A DNA stretch of 64,000 nucleotides from Halomonas sp. LBP4 (GCF_003202205.1 NZ_PDOG01000001.1:802459-866458); one strand, 5' to 3'; shown: positions 1-12,023, counted from the stretch's first letter. Numbers and translations are program-made. The notes: generated by a model from the letters alone, not told the origin.

Positions 1-27
1 CTCGACGACCGCTCAATGGGAGAGCCC

Positions 28-639
28 ATGTCAGATTCCCCCGGCCCGTACAGCCCCCGTGCCGACAAGTCCTGGCCCGAGAAGCCCAGCGTGCTGGCGC
101 GCCACTCGGTGGCGAGGAGCCGCCTGTTCCATGTCGAGGCGCTGGAGCTGCGCTTCTCCAACGGCGAGGAGCGCACCTTCGAGCGCCTCACCGGCAGCGA
201 CCAGGGAGCGGTGATGATCGTCGCCATGCCCGACCCCGAGCACGTGCTGCTGATCCGCGAGTATGCCGCCGGCTTCGAGGACTACGTACTGACCCTGCCC
301 AAGGGGCTGGTCGACCCCGGCGAGGACATCGTCAGCGCCGCCAACCGCGAGCTGATGGAGGAGTGCGGTTTCGGGGCCCATCGCATCGAGCCGCTGGTGG
401 AACTGTCGCTGGCGCCCAACTACATGCGCCACCGCATGCAGGTGCTGCTGGCCACCGACCTGTATCCGAGACGGCTGCCCGGCGACGAACCGGAGCCGCT
501 GATCGTCGAGACCCACGCCCTCGACGAGCTCCCGGCGCTGCTGGCCAGGGAGGACTTCCACGAGGCCCGGGCCATCGCCGCCCTGTTCATCGCCCGGGAA
601 CGACTGCGCAACGAGGCAGAACCCCCGACGCTCTGGTAG
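28..639 (+). CDS. nudE: ADP compounds hydrolase, NudE-type Nudix protein
   Basis: Nudix hydrolase of about 203 residues, predicted to hydrolyse ADP-ribose, NADH or Ap3A-type dinucleotides in the cytoplasm. The Nudix box is complete at about residues 93-115: GLVDPGED, then RELMEECGF, giving the G-x5-E-x7-REUxEExGU pattern that binds the catalytic metal. The N-terminal beta-sheet region, with its GAVMIVAMPD segment, is typical of NudE. An in-frame ATG lies at 16, but the ATG at 28 has a GGGAGA purine run just upstream and is preferred. The gene before it is outside the window. The family is clear; the exact substrate is inferred. Confidence 0.88.
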   Translation: MSDSPGPYSPRADKSWPEKPSVLARHSVARSRLFHVEALELRFSNGEERTFERLTGSDQGAVMIVAMPDPEHVLLIREYAAGFEDYVLTLPKGLVDPGEDIVSAANRELMEECGFGAHRIEPLVELSLAPNYMRHRMQVLLATDLYPRRLPGDEPEPLIVETHALDELPALLAREDFHEARAIAALFIARERLRNEAEPPTLW

Positions 640-674
640 GCGAGCGGAGCGCCGGGACGCCCTCGTGCCGGGGC

Positions 675-1757
675 TCAGTGGGTGTGGAGTCGCTTCCTGA
701 GGCCATTACCCTCCTTCAGCTTCAGCCAGCGCCCCTGGCGATAGCTGTCGAGGCCGGTCTCCAGCAGCGTCATCACCTCGATGGCCTCGTCGATGTCCAC
801 CGGTACCGGGGTGGCATGCAGCAGGTGGTCGGCGATGCCGGAGTAGTAAGCCAGGTAGTCGCCGGGCTGGCAGCGCAGCTCGCGAGCCACCGGGCTGGCG
901 TCGTCGCCCTCGGCCAGGGTGAGGCTGGCCAACACCGGGTCCTCCCCCCACTGCGGCGAAGGTGCCTCACCGGCCTTGAGACGGTCCTCCTGGGGGTCGA
1001 GGCCATATTTCACGAAGCTGCCCCGGGTACCATGGACCCGGAAGCGCGGCGTCGGCTCGGCGGCCAGCGTACTGGCCTGAAGGCTGACCCGTAGCCCGTC
1101 GTACTCCAGCAGCGCCAGGAAGTCGTCATCCACCTCGGCAGCGTCGCGTACCGTGGCGAGATCCAGCAGGATCGCTCTGGGCATGCCGAACAGCTCGCGG
1201 GCCTGGTCGAGCAGGTGCGGGCCGAGGTCGTACCAGATGCCGGCGCCGGGCCCGTGCTGCTCGCGCCAGCGGTCGGGAACGTTCGGCCGGAAGCGATCGA
1301 AGCGGGACTCCAGGGCCACCACCCGACCGAGGGTATCGTCCTTCACCAGCCCCTTGAGGGTCAGGAAGTCGCTGTCCCAGCGCCGGTTGTGGAACACGCT
1401 GATCATCCGCTCGGCTTCCTCGGCCTGGGCCTTGAGCAGGCGTGCCTCGGACAGCGTGATGGTGAACGGCTTGTCGACCACCACATGCTTGCCGGCGTTG
1501 AGCGCCGCCTTGGCCAGCGGGAAGTGGGTGTCGTTGGGCGTGGCGATCACCACCAGGTCGATGTCGGCCCGGGCGAACAGCCTGGCGGCCTTGTCGACCA
1601 CCGCCACCTCGGGCAGGTCGGCATGCACCCGCTCGGCATCGCGGCTGACCACGGCGGTCAGCTCGAGCCCGGGGGCCGACTGGATCAAGGGGGCGTGGAA
1701 GGTCCGGCCGGCCATGCCGTAGCCGACCAGGCCGACACTCAGAGTATGGGTTTTCAT
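675..1757 (-). CDS. Gfo/Idh/MocA family NAD(P)-dependent oxidoreductase (YdgJ/YhhX-like)
   Basis: Cytoplasmic 360-residue dehydrogenase of the Gfo/Idh/MocA family. The N-terminal Rossmann fold opens with GLVGYGMAGRTFHAPLI, a glycine-rich dinucleotide loop followed by the FHAPLI segment seen in the YdgJ/YhhX subgroup. The VVDKPF segment near residue 100 supplies the conserved lysine of the EKP-type motif. The C-terminal sheet domain carries GPHLLDQARELFG. The ATG at 1755-1757 follows an AAGGAA ribosome-binding site. It lies between nudE, with which it converges, and ilvD, which starts on the same strand 1.9 kb upstream. The substrate, probably a sugar or inositol derivative, cannot be deduced from sequence. 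Confidence 0.87.
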   Translation of the reverse strand: MKTHTLSVGLVGYGMAGRTFHAPLIQSAPGLELTAVVSRDAERVHADLPEVAVVDKAARLFARADIDLVVIATPNDTHFPLAKAALNAGKHVVVDKPFTITLSEARLLKAQAEEAERMISVFHNRRWDSDFLTLKGLVKDDTLGRVVALESRFDRFRPNVPDRWREQHGPGAGIWYDLGPHLLDQARELFGMPRAILLDLATVRDAAEVDDDFLALLEYDGLRVSLQASTLAAEPTPRFRVHGTRGSFVKYGLDPQEDRLKAGEAPSPQWGEDPVLASLTLAEGDDASPVARELRCQPGDYLAYYSGIADHLLHATPVPVDIDEAIEVMTLLETGLDSYRQGRWLKLKEGNGLRKRLHTH

Positions 1758-1833
1758 GGTCGGGGTTCCTTGCGGAAGGGAACAGAAGGAAACCCCGGCG
1801 CTGGGCCGGGGTCGGGTTCGGGGTCGGGGCCGT

Positions 1834-3678
1834 TCAATCGAGCCTGGTCAGGTCGCGCACCGCGCCCTTGTCCGCCGAGGTGGCCAGCAGCGCATAGGCC
1901 CTGAGCGCCGCCGAGACCTTGCGGTCACGCTGGATGCTCGGCTTCCAGGCATCTTTGCCCTTGGCTTCTTCCGCCTCGCGGCGCGCGGCGAGCTCGGCAT
2001 CGGTCAGCTTGACGTTGATGGCGCGGTTGGGGATGTCGATCTGGATGATGTCGCCGCTCTCGACCAGGCCGATGGCGCCACCCGCCGCGGCCTCCGGCGA
2101 GACATGGCCGATGGAGAGTCCCGAGGTACCGCCGGAGAAGCGCCCGTCGGTCATCAGCGCACAGGCCTTGCCCAGGCCCTTGGACTTGAGATAGGAGGTC
2201 GGATAGAGCATCTCCTGCATGCCGGGCCCCCCCCTGGGACCCTCGTAGCGGATCACCACCACCTCGCCCTCGGTCACCCTGCCCTCGAGGATGTGTTCGA
2301 CGGCCTGGTCCTGGGACTCGACCACATGGGCCGGCCCCTCGAAGACCAGGATGGAGTCGTCGACGCCAGCGGTCTTCACCACGCAGCCGTCCTGGGCGAT
2401 GTTGCCGAACAGCACCGCCAGGCCGCCCTCCCGCGAGAAGGCATGTTCCAGGTCGCGGATGCAGCCGGCGGCGCGATCGCCGTCGAGGCTCGGCCAGCGG
2501 GCGGCCTGGGAGAAGGCCTCCTGGGTGGGGATGCCGCCGGGGCCGGCCTTGTAGAATTCGACCACCTCGGGGCTCGGCGAGCGCATGATGTCCCAGTCGT
2601 CCAGGGCCGCCTTGAGGGTGTCGCCGTAGACGGTGGGCACCCGGGTATCGAGCACCCCGGCGCGGTCGAGTTCGCCGAGGATCGCCATGATGCCGCCGGC
2701 GCGGTGGCAGTCCTCGATATGGTACTGCTGGGTATTGGGCGCCAGCTTGCACAGCTGCGGCACTTCCCGCGACAGCCGGTCGATGTCGGCCATGGTGAAG
2801 TCGACCTCGCCCTCCTGGGCAGCGGCCAGCAGGTGCAGGATGGTATTGGTGGAGCCCCCCATGGCGATGTCCAGGGTCATGGCGTTGGCGAACGCCGCCC
2901 GGGAGCCGATGGCCTGCGGCAGCAGGTGGCTCTCCCCGCCCTCGTAGTAGCGCTTGGCGAGATCGACGATGCGCTGGCCGGCCTCCTCGAACAGGCGACG
3001 ACGGTCGGCGTGGGTGGCCAGCACGGTGCCGTTGCCCGGCAACGCCAGGCCCAGCGCCTCCATCAGGCAGTTCATGGAGTTGGCGGTGAACATGCCCGAG
3101 CAGCTGCCGCAGGTCGGGCAGGCGCTGCGCTCGATCTCCTCGATCTCCGCGTCGCTGTAGCGGTCGTCGGCGGCGGAGATCATGGCGTCGATCAGGTCGA
3201 TGCCGTGGTCGAGCAACTTGGTCTTGCCCGCCTCCATGGGCCCGCCGGAGACGAAGATCACCGGGATGTTCAGGCGCATGGCGGCATTCAGCATGCCGGG
3301 CGTGATCTTGTCGCAGTTGGAGATGCACACCAGGGCGTCGGCGCAGTGGGCGTTGACCATGTACTCGACGCTGTCGGCGATGATGTCGCGGCTCGGCAGC
3401 GAGTAGAGCATGCCGTCGTGGCCCATGGCGATGCCGTCGTCCACGGCGATGGTGTTGAACTCCTTGGCCACCCCGCCGGCCTTCTCGATCTCGCGGGCCA
3501 CCAGCTGGCCCATGTCCTTCAGGTGCACGTGACCGGGCACGAACTGGGTGAAGGAGTTGGCCACGGCGATGATCGGCTTGTGGAAGTCGTCGTCCTTCAT
3601 GCCGGTGGCACGCCACAGGGCGCGGGCGCCGGCCATGTTGCGGCCGGCGGTGGTGGTGCGGGAACGATACTCGGGCAT
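1834..3678 (-). CDS. ilvD: Dihydroxy-acid dehydratase
   Basis: Catalyses dehydration of 2,3-dihydroxy-isovalerate and 2,3-dihydroxy-3-methylvalerate in valine and isoleucine biosynthesis. At 614 residues it is full length. Iron-sulfur ligands are visible as [12 protein letters not shown] (Cys118/Cys122) and [19 protein letters not shown] (starting near residue 187), the pattern of the oxygen-sensitive bacterial enzyme. The C-terminal [21 protein letters not shown] signature is intact. No other ilv gene is adjacent. It has a paralogous relative in this window, edd at 46.4 kb, but the motifs separate the two clearly. Confidence 0.97.
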   Translation of the reverse strand: MPEYRSRTTTAGRNMAGARALWRATGMKDDDFHKPIIAVANSFTQFVPGHVHLKDMGQLVAREIEKAGGVAKEFNTIAVDDGIAMGHDGMLYSLPSRDIIADSVEYMVNAHCADALVCISNCDKITPGMLNAAMRLNIPVIFVSGGPMEAGKTKLLDHGIDLIDAMISAADDRYSDAEIEEIERSACPTCGSCSGMFTANSMNCLMEALGLALPGNGTVLATHADRRRLFEEAGQRIVDLAKRYYEGGESHLLPQAIGSRAAFANAMTLDIAMGGSTNTILHLLAAAQEGEVDFTMADIDRLSREVPQLCKLAPNTQQYHIEDCHRAGGIMAILGELDRAGVLDTRVPTVYGDTLKAALDDWDIMRSPSPEVVEFYKAGPGGIPTQEAFSQAARWPSLDGDRAAGCIRDLEHAFSREGGLAVLFGNIAQDGCVVKTAGVDDSILVFEGPAHVVESQDQAVEHILEGRVTEGEVVVIRYEGPRGGPGMQEMLYPTSYLKSKGLGKACALMTDGRFSGGTSGLSIGHVSPEAAAGGAIGLVESGDIIQIDIPNRAINVKLTDAELAARREAEEAKGKDAWKPSIQRDRKVSAALRAYALLATSADKGAVRDLTRLD

Positions 3679-3837
3679 GGTGTCCTCTGTGCGCTTACGC
3701 CGTCTTGGACCGCCCCACGCTCAGGAGGGGCGGCCCGACGGTCTCGGTGTCCAGGTTGGCCGTTGATTCTGGCACGAGCGGCGCGGCCTTGCCACAAGTG
3801 GGAAGCGACGGGAGGATGCTAGCAAGTACCTGCTGAC

Positions 3838-3952
3838 GTGAGCGGCGCCGGGGACAGGTCGATGCGGAGGTCTTTTTCCAGGGATGGAAAAAGTAGCGCC
3901 CAAGGAAGGGTTCACAGCGCCTCCGCGAAGGCCTGTCGCCGGGAAAGCCGCG
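3838..3952 (+). repeat. 115-bp structured intergenic element, copy 1
   Basis: This block aligns without gaps, at 96 of 115 positions, to the reverse complement of 33726-33840. It folds into a long stem with side hairpins. Numbering from the first base, the arms are 5-9/110-114, 11-14/102-105, 16-23/93-100, 27-33/83-89, a terminal hairpin 35-42/49-56 and a small hairpin 62-64/71-73. Seven pairs differ between the copies and all stay paired (17-99, 28-88, 30-86, 36-55, 39-52, 40-51, 62-73). The remaining changes (22, 25, 26, 44, 70) lie in loops, or at 22-94 swap U-G for C-G. The strand given is the one that keeps that wobble pair. It sits between lon and ilvD and has no coding explanation. Its function is unknown. 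Confidence 0.85.
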
Positions 3953-4192
3953 TTCCCAAGCCTAAGAGGCCAGCCGGCCGCTGCGCTCACGATCCCGGGA
4001 ACGAAACCCTGGCACTTCGCTTGCGGCCAACGCGTCGGGCCGGATCGAGGTCCCTCTTGCCGGCCCTAAATCGGCATCCCTGCCGATTTCCGCGCGCCGC
4101 TGCGCTCGTAGCCAGCGTTCCCGGGTAGATATCGCTTCGCTGCAGCGCCCGACGGCCCTCATTCGCTGCTCATTCCAAGCAGCTTGGCGCCT
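3953..4192. other. Gene-free stretch with a strong hairpin downstream of lon
   Basis: No credible reading frame was found here. A hairpin with a 9-bp perfect stem lies at 4068-4089 (arms AAATCGGCA and TGCCGATTT, four-base loop). An inverted pair of CCCGGGAACG-type blocks lies near 4002-4012 and 4113-4123. On the minus strand this follows the lon stop codon, so it could act in transcript 3'-end formation, but no T-run follows the hairpin. Together with the adjacent 115-bp element it makes the 514-bp gap between lon and ilvD unusually structured. Confidence 0.4.
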
Positions 4193-6640
<2,448 letters not shown>

Positions 6641-6744
6641 GGCGTGTCGTCCTGATCCGAGTTGTGTACGCAAGCAAACTGGTTAGAGGAATGCGGGCGA
6701 CAGGTACCGACTTCAAGTCGCGAGGCCCACGACAACGTCGCGGC

Positions 6745-7983
6745 TCAACGCCACAGCGGCGGCAGGGGACGCCCGTTGACCCGCACCTGGCCGCGCACCA
6801 CGTCGATCTCCAGGGTGCGGGTATCCAGCGGCAGGCCGAGCCACAGGGCCACCACCGTGGGCACATCGTGCCAGGTGAAGTCACCGTCCAGCCGTGACAG
6901 CCAGCGCACCCGCTGCCGCTCGTCATCCAGCCCGAGCAGGCTGAGTTCGTCGAGGTGACGGGCATCGAAGAACAGCGCGCCGTCGCCGTGGACCGCCAGG
7001 CCGAGCATGGGGCTGTCCAGGTCCACCGCGGTGACATCGAGACGCGGCGAATCCTGCAGCATGGCGATCAGTCCCGGCTCCAGCCTGGCCAGGAGTTCGC
7101 GCCCTTCCCGGGCGGCATCACCCCGGGCCGCCTCGTCGCGCAGCTCGGCCAGCACGCCACGCAGGGCATCGGCGTTGATCCGCGAGAGCGCCATTCCCAC
7201 CCGGCCGGTGAGCAGCAGCTGGTCGGCGGCCTGCACCTCGCCGATGGTCAACTCGCCGTCGATGCTCAGCTCGCGCTCATCGAGATGCATCAGGCTCCGG
7301 TAGACCAGGTCCCGCGCCTCCAGCTCCAGGTCGGGCTGGCGCCAGGCCAGGCGCTCGGTGCGCAGCAGGTCGCGCTGGGTGAAGTGGTGGGCGCCGGCGG
7401 TGTAGGCATAGCGGCTCTCGAGGACGACCGGGCCCGCCTCGAGGGTGGCCCGGCCGTCGCTCAGCTTCAGCGCCTCGATGCGGGCCAGCAGGTGCCAGTC
7501 GCCATACTCGCCATCGAAGCGGATCTCGCCACCGGCGAAGTCCAGCTGACGCTCGCCCTGCCGGGCGATGAAGGGCGCCAACTGGATGTTGCCGTCCAGA
7601 GTGCCACCGAGGGTGCGGTAGCTGGCGCGCCAGCGCGGCGGTGTGGAGGGCAATGCATCGCCGAACAGCCGCACCTGATGCGGCCCGAGGCGCGGCATCA
7701 CCTGGCCGTCGACGCGGGTGCTGAGCACGCCATGGCGCGCCTCGTAGCTGAGCTCGAGCTGCCAGGCATCGCCCAGCAGGGGGGCCAGCCGAATGGTCCC
7801 GCTGGAGGTCAGCCAGCCCCGCTCGATATCGGTGCGTTCCACCACCAGCTCGCCCCGCGCCTCGAGGTCGTCGATGGCCCGGGCGAGCTCCCGCTCGAAC
7901 AGCAGCCCGGCGACGAGCTGGGCCACCGCCCAGACCACCGCCAGCCCCACCACCACCGGGACGATCAGTCGTTCCTTGCGCAT
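6745..7983 (-). CDS. YdgA family protein (DUF945)
   Basis: A 412-residue protein with one N-terminal membrane anchor (about residues 5-27, LIVPVVVGLAVVWAVAQLV) followed by a long beta-rich domain of alternating hydrophobic and polar residues, as in the YdgA/DUF945 family of inner-membrane proteins exposed to the periplasm. The function of the family is not established. The ATG at 7981-7983 is preceded by GGGAGG; frame upstream of it stays open but has no better start. It lies downstream of the pgpA-thiL-nusB group on the same strand, separated by about 136 bp. Confidence 0.75.
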   Translation of the reverse strand: MRKERLIVPVVVGLAVVWAVAQLVAGLLFERELARAIDDLEARGELVVERTDIERGWLTSSGTIRLAPLLGDAWQLELSYEARHGVLSTRVDGQVMPRLGPHQVRLFGDALPSTPPRWRASYRTLGGTLDGNIQLAPFIARQGERQLDFAGGEIRFDGEYGDWHLLARIEALKLSDGRATLEAGPVVLESRYAYTAGAHHFTQRDLLRTERLAWRQPDLELEARDLVYRSLMHLDERELSIDGELTIGEVQAADQLLLTGRVGMALSRINADALRGVLAELRDEAARGDAAREGRELLARLEPGLIAMLQDSPRLDVTAVDLDSPMLGLAVHGDGALFFDARHLDELSLLGLDDERQRVRWLSRLDGDFTWHDVPTVVALWLGLPLDTRTLEIDVVRGQVRVNGRPLPPLWR

Positions 7984-8119
7984 CGCGGCCTCCCCTCCCC
8001 TGGATGCCGGCACCGGCAACCCGCTACCGAGACTCAGGCCATCGCAAGACACCGAGGCATGTCGCAGGCCACACGCACGCACATGGCGCCGTGTATCGAC
8101 ATGTTACCGATTCGTCTCG

Positions 8120-8593
8120 TCAGTGTAACCATAACCACAGGTGCATCGTGCTCCAGGCGTAGATGCCGGCGAGCACATCGTCGATCATGACCCCGAAGCC
8201 ACCGGCCACGCGGCGGTCTGCCCAGCGGATCGGCCAGGGCTTGAAGACATCGAAGATGCGGAAGACGACGAACCCCCACAGCGCGGCCTCCCAGGAAAAG
8301 GGCACCGCCGCCATGGTGATCCAGTAGCCGACGAACTCGTCCCAGACGATGCCGGAGTGGTCGTGCACCCCCAGGTCGCGGGAGGTCTTGTCGCACAGCC
8401 AGATGCCGGCGATGAAGGACACCGTCACCAGCGCCAGGTACCAGTTCAGGGGCAGTTCGGAGATCAGCCAGTAGAAGGGAATGGCCGCCAGGGTCCCGAA
8501 GGTGCCGGGGGCCCAGGGCACGGCGCCGCTGCCGAGCCCGAAGGCGAGGAAATGGGTCGGACGGTGCCAGACGCTGGCCGGCGCGCGGTTCAT
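8120..8593 (-). CDS. pgpA: Phosphatidylglycerophosphatase A
   Basis: Integral inner-membrane enzyme that dephosphorylates phosphatidylglycerol phosphate in phospholipid synthesis; 157 residues, normal length. The motif HDHSGIVWDEFVGYW and the C-terminal DDVLAGIYA supply the conserved acidic residues of the PgpA family, and several hydrophobic helices flank them (for example around GTFGTLAAIPFYWLI and WYLALVTVSFIAGI). Its ATG overlaps the thiL stop by four bases (ATGA), so it is translationally coupled to thiL. The thiL-pgpA order is widespread in gammaproteobacteria. Confidence 0.95.
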   Translation of the reverse strand: MNRAPASVWHRPTHFLAFGLGSGAVPWAPGTFGTLAAIPFYWLISELPLNWYLALVTVSFIAGIWLCDKTSRDLGVHDHSGIVWDEFVGYWITMAAVPFSWEAALWGFVVFRIFDVFKPWPIRWADRRVAGGFGVMIDDVLAGIYAWSTMHLWLWLH

Positions 8594-9558
8594 GGCCTCT
8601 CTCCCTGGTCAGGCTGGCCCTGGAAGTGCTGCCAGCCGCCGGGGACGCCGTCTTCCGCCCCGACCACGCCCGGCGTGTCGGTGATCCGGCCGATCACGGT
8701 GAGCGGCAGGCCGAGGGCGGCCAGACGCCGGCGGGCCTCGTCCAGCCGCTCGGCGGGCAGCGTCAGCAGCAGCTCGTAGTCATCGCCGCCGCCCAGGGCG
8801 GCCCGTCGGGCCTGCTCGTCACCCAGGGCCGCCACCAGCCCCTCGGCCAGCGGCAGGGCCTCGAGTTCGAGCTCGGCGCCCGCGCCGGAGGCCTCGAGGA
8901 CATGCCCGAGGTCGGCCAGCAGGCCGTCGGAGATGTCGATGGCCGCCGTGGCCAGCCCCAGCAGGGCCTCGCCGGCCGCCAGCCGCGGCTGGGGCCACAG
9001 GTAGCGCACCAGCAGCGGATGGGCGGGGTCGCGCTCGCCCCGCTGCCACAGTGCCAACCCGCCGGCCCCGCCGCCCAGGGCGCCGGTCACCGCCAGCAGG
9101 TCGCCGGCACGGGCCCCGCCGCGGGTCAGGGCGGCCCGGGGGGCGACCTCGCCCATCACGGTCACGCCGATGGTGGTCGCGCCCCGGGTCACGTCGCCCC
9201 CCACCAGGGCGGTGCCGGTGGCGGCGCACAGCGCCCGGAAGCCCCGGGAGAAGCCCTCCAGCCAGGCATCATCGGCCCGGGCGAGGGTCAGCGCCATCAG
9301 GCACCAGCGGGCACGGGCGCCCATCGCCGCCAGGTCGCTGAGGCTCACCGCCAAGGCCCGGTGGCCGATCGCCTCGGCCGGCGCCGCATCGGGGAAGTGC
9401 ACGCCGGCCACCGAGGTGTCGACGCTGACCGCCAGGCGTTGTCCCGGGGTGGGGGCGAGCAGGGTGCAGTCGTCGCCCACGCCCAGGGCCACCCCGGCCT
9501 CGGGGGCGGGGGGCGCCGGCGTGAAGTAGCGGGCGATCAGTTCGAATTCGTTGTGCAT
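8590..9558 (-). CDS. thiL: Thiamine-monophosphate kinase
   Basis: Phosphorylates thiamine monophosphate to thiamine diphosphate with ATP. The protein starts MHNEFELIARYFTP and is about 322 residues. It shows the AIR-synthase-like fold markers GVGDDCTLL, SVDTSVAGVHFP and the central DISDGLLADLGHVL. The reading frame extends 43 codons upstream, but the ATG at 9556-9558 matches the family N-terminus. It lies 13 bp after nusB and overlaps pgpA by four bases, in the usual nusB-thiL-pgpA order. Confidence 0.95.
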   Translation of the reverse strand: MHNEFELIARYFTPAPPAPEAGVALGVGDDCTLLAPTPGQRLAVSVDTSVAGVHFPDAAPAEAIGHRALAVSLSDLAAMGARARWCLMALTLARADDAWLEGFSRGFRALCAATGTALVGGDVTRGATTIGVTVMGEVAPRAALTRGGARAGDLLAVTGALGGGAGGLALWQRGERDPAHPLLVRYLWPQPRLAAGEALLGLATAAIDISDGLLADLGHVLEASGAGAELELEALPLAEGLVAALGDEQARRAALGGGDDYELLLTLPAERLDEARRRLAALGLPLTVIGRITDTPGVVGAEDGVPGGWQHFQGQPDQGERP

Positions 9559-9571
9559 CCGGCGGCAACCT

Positions 9572-10078
9572 TCAGCGGCGACGGGCGGCGACCTCGGCGG
9601 CACGCAGCCGCCCGGCGAGCTTGTCGAGGATGCCGTTGACGTACTTGTGCCCGTCGGTGGCACCGAAGGACTTGGCCAGCTCGACACCCTCGTTGATCAC
9701 CGCCCGATAGGGCACCTCGAGACGCCGGGAGAGCTCGTAGGTCCCCAGCCGCAGGATGGCCAGCTCGATGGGATCGAGGTCCTCGAGGCGACGGTCGAGC
9801 AAGGGGGAGATGGTGGCGTCGAGTTCCGCCTTGAAGCGCACCACGTTGTGCAGCAGCTCATGGAACAGCGCCAGGTCGGCGATCTCCATGACCTTGCGCC
9901 AGTTCTCGTGGTCCTCGAGGTCGTCGTCGGCCACCTGGCTGCGGAACTCCGCCTCCACCGCGGTGATCGACTTGCCGGTCATCTGCCACTGGTAGAGCCC
10001 CTGCACCGCCAGCTCACGAGCGGCGCGCCGCGACAGCTGGGCCCTGGAGGGTGTGCGGGAGGTGCGCTCGTCGCTCAT
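9572..10078 (-). CDS. nusB: Transcription antitermination protein NusB
   Basis: RNA-binding protein that joins NusE/S10 at boxA elements for rRNA antitermination. At 168 residues it is slightly longer than the usual 139-150 because of N- and C-terminal extensions. The [19 protein letters not shown] start, the [10 protein letters not shown] segment and the C-terminal [29 protein letters not shown] are characteristic. Its ATG overlaps the ribH stop by four bases. The ribH-nusB coupling is conserved in proteobacteria. Confidence 0.96.
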   Translation of the reverse strand: MSDERTSRTPSRAQLSRRAARELAVQGLYQWQMTGKSITAVEAEFRSQVADDDLEDHENWRKVMEIADLALFHELLHNVVRFKAELDATISPLLDRRLEDLDPIELAILRLGTYELSRRLEVPYRAVINEGVELAKSFGATDGHKYVNGILDKLAGRLRAAEVAARRR

Positions 10079-10569
10079 GCCTCACCCCCGTCATCGTCGC
10101 TGAAGCAGCGCAGCAGCGAGACCATCTCCATGGCCGCCATGGCCGCCTCGGCACCCTTGTTGCCGGCCTTGGTGCCGGAGCGCTCGATGGCCTGCTCGAT
10201 GGAGTTGACGGTGAGCACGCCGTTGGCGATGGGGGTATCGAACTCGAGCTGCAGGTTGCCGAGGGCCGCATTGCAGCCACCGGCCACGTACTCGAAGTGC
10301 GGGGTGCCGCCGCGGATCACCGCGCCCAGCGCGATCACCGCCTCGGGGCGCACGACCTTGAGCACCCGCTTGACCGCCAGCGGCAGTTCCCAGGCCCCGG
10401 GGACATGGACGATATCGATGTGCTCGCCATCGACGCCATGGCGCACCAGGCTGTCCACGGCGCCCTCGACCAGGCTGTCGACCACATGGTGGTTGAAGCG
10501 ACCCACCACGATCACGTAGCGGCCATCGACGTCGACGAAGCTGCCTTCGACTTGGGAAATCGGTTGCAT
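10075..10569 (-). CDS. ribH: 6,7-dimethyl-8-ribityllumazine synthase
   Basis: Condenses 5-amino-6-ribitylamino-uracil with dihydroxybutanone phosphate, the penultimate riboflavin step; it assembles as an icosahedral or decameric cage. The 164-residue protein shows [16 protein letters not shown] near the N-terminus, the VPGAWELP substrate loop, [14 protein letters not shown] and a C-terminal [12 protein letters not shown]. The ATG at 10567-10569 (MQPISQVEG) is chosen over one 48 bp upstream as it fits the family start. It follows ribBA by 87 bp and overlaps nusB. Confidence 0.96.
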   Translation of the reverse strand: MQPISQVEGSFVDVDGRYVIVVGRFNHHVVDSLVEGAVDSLVRHGVDGEHIDIVHVPGAWELPLAVKRVLKVVRPEAVIALGAVIRGGTPHFEYVAGGCNAALGNLQLEFDTPIANGVLTVNSIEQAIERSGTKAGNKGAEAAMAAMEMVSLLRCFSDDDGGEA

Positions 10570-10656
10570 GGTTCCAGGTTCCTCGTGAATCCCGTCCTGC
10601 TGAATCCGCAGGGGCACGGCCGGTGCCGTGCCGTTGATGATCGTCGTTCGTCGGTC

Positions 10657-11826
10657 TCAGGCGCCGGGGACGTCGTCCTCGGGAGCCCGGTCCTCGGGCC
10701 CGAGCCGCTCGACCACTTCCAGGTCGAAGCCGGAGAGTGCCGAGAACTTCCACGGCGAGCTGAGCAGGCGCATGCGGCCAACGCCCAGGTGACGCAGGAT
10801 CTGCGAGCCGGTGCCGATGGTCAGGTAGTTGCCGGCGCCGTCGGAATCGCTGGTACGCGGGGGACGGCGGCGCTCCAGGAACACCTCGAGGTAGTCGAGG
10901 AAGTCCTGGCGCGGACGGCCGTCGTCGAGCAGCACGAAGACGCCGTGATCGGCGCGGGCGACCTCCGCGAGGGCGCTATGGGTCGTCCAGTGGCCGCCCT
11001 CGCCCTGCTGCAGGCCGAGCAGGTCGCGCATGACGTCGGCCAGGTGCACGCGCACCGTGGTCAGCGCCTCGGGGGTCGGGTGCCCCTTGACCAGCGCCAG
11101 GTGGTGGGCGCCCTGGATGCGGTCGCGGAAGACGTGCAGGGTCAACTCGCCGAAGGCGGTGTTCACCGGCGTGGCCTCCACCGGCTCCACGGTCTGCTCG
11201 TTGTGGATGCGGTAGTGGATCAGGTCGGCGATGGTACCCATCTTCAGGCCGTGCTCGGCGGCGAAGCGCTCGAGCTCCGGGCGGCGCGCCATGCTGCCGT
11301 CGTCGTTCATGATCTCGCAGATCACGCCACTGGGGTCGAGGCCGGCCAGCGCCGCCAGGTCACAGGCCGCCTCGGTATGGCCGGCACGGCGCAGCACGCC
11401 GCCGGGCTCGGCCATCAGCGGGAAGATGTGGCCGGGCTGGACGATGTCCTCTGCCCTGGCGTCACGGGCCACCGCGGCCTGCACGGTGCGCGCGCGGTCG
11501 GCGGCGGAGATGCCGGTGGTCACGCCCTCGGCGGCCTCGATGGAGAGGGTGAACTTGGTGCCGAAGCCGGTGCCGTTGTCGCGCACCATCAGTGGCAGCC
11601 GCAGCCGCTCGCAGCGCTCGCGGGTCATCGGCAGGCAGATCAGGCCGCGGGCGTGACGCGCCATGAAATTGATGTGCGCGGCCTCGACCTTCTCGGCGGC
11701 CATGATGATGTCGCCTTCGTTCTCGCGATCCTCGTCGTCCATGAGGATCACCATCTTGCCCTGACGAATGTCCTCGATCAGGTCTTCGATGGGGGCCAGG
11801 CCCCCGGAGGAGGAGGAGTGCACCAT
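10657..11826 (-). CDS. ribBA: 3,4-dihydroxy-2-butanone-4-phosphate synthase with degenerate GTP cyclohydrolase II-like domain
   Basis: The N-terminal half is a complete DHBP synthase: [10 protein letters not shown] at residues 30-39 carries the metal-binding glutamate, and [14 protein letters not shown] and HTEAACDLA follow. The C-terminal half (from about residue 210) has the general outline of RibA but lacks the zinc-binding cysteine cluster and the arginine/tyrosine active-site motifs; no cysteine occurs where C-x10-C-x-C is expected. It is therefore probably a RibBX-type protein with only DHBP synthase activity, needing a separate GTP cyclohydrolase II elsewhere. The start has GGAG five bases upstream. 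No FMN riboswitch was found in the 197-bp gap before it. Confidence 0.9.
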   Translation of the reverse strand: MVHSSSSGGLAPIEDLIEDIRQGKMVILMDDEDRENEGDIIMAAEKVEAAHINFMARHARGLICLPMTRERCERLRLPLMVRDNGTGFGTKFTLSIEAAEGVTTGISAADRARTVQAAVARDARAEDIVQPGHIFPLMAEPGGVLRRAGHTEAACDLAALAGLDPSGVICEIMNDDGSMARRPELERFAAEHGLKMGTIADLIHYRIHNEQTVEPVEATPVNTAFGELTLHVFRDRIQGAHHLALVKGHPTPEALTTVRVHLADVMRDLLGLQQGEGGHWTTHSALAEVARADHGVFVLLDDGRPRQDFLDYLEVFLERRRPPRTSDSDGAGNYLTIGTGSQILRHLGVGRMRLLSSPWKFSALSGFDLEVVERLGPEDRAPEDDVPGA

Positions 11827-12023
11827 GGAATCTCCAGAAATTCAGCGTGGCGGATGTCGTGACGCGGCGACGGTCGGGTCGCCGGCGCGCAACGCCCCGC
11901 CTCGAAACGGCGTCAGGGTACCGTGGCGCGGCGTCGGGCGCCAGTTCTGGCTTCGGGCTTCGGGCTCCAAACTATCTCCGTCTTATCGGGGTGGTTACCA
12001 ACCGCTCGCAGCTCGTGGCTCGC

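Noticed and set aside
1756-3822. 688-codon open frame antisense to ilvD
   Set aside because: High GC keeps antisense frames open; the minus strand encodes an unmistakable IlvD and the plus-strand product is low-complexity Gly/Ala/His/Val-rich.
11827-12023. FMN riboswitch upstream of ribBA
   Set aside because: The conserved RFN core segments are not present on the minus strand in this gap.
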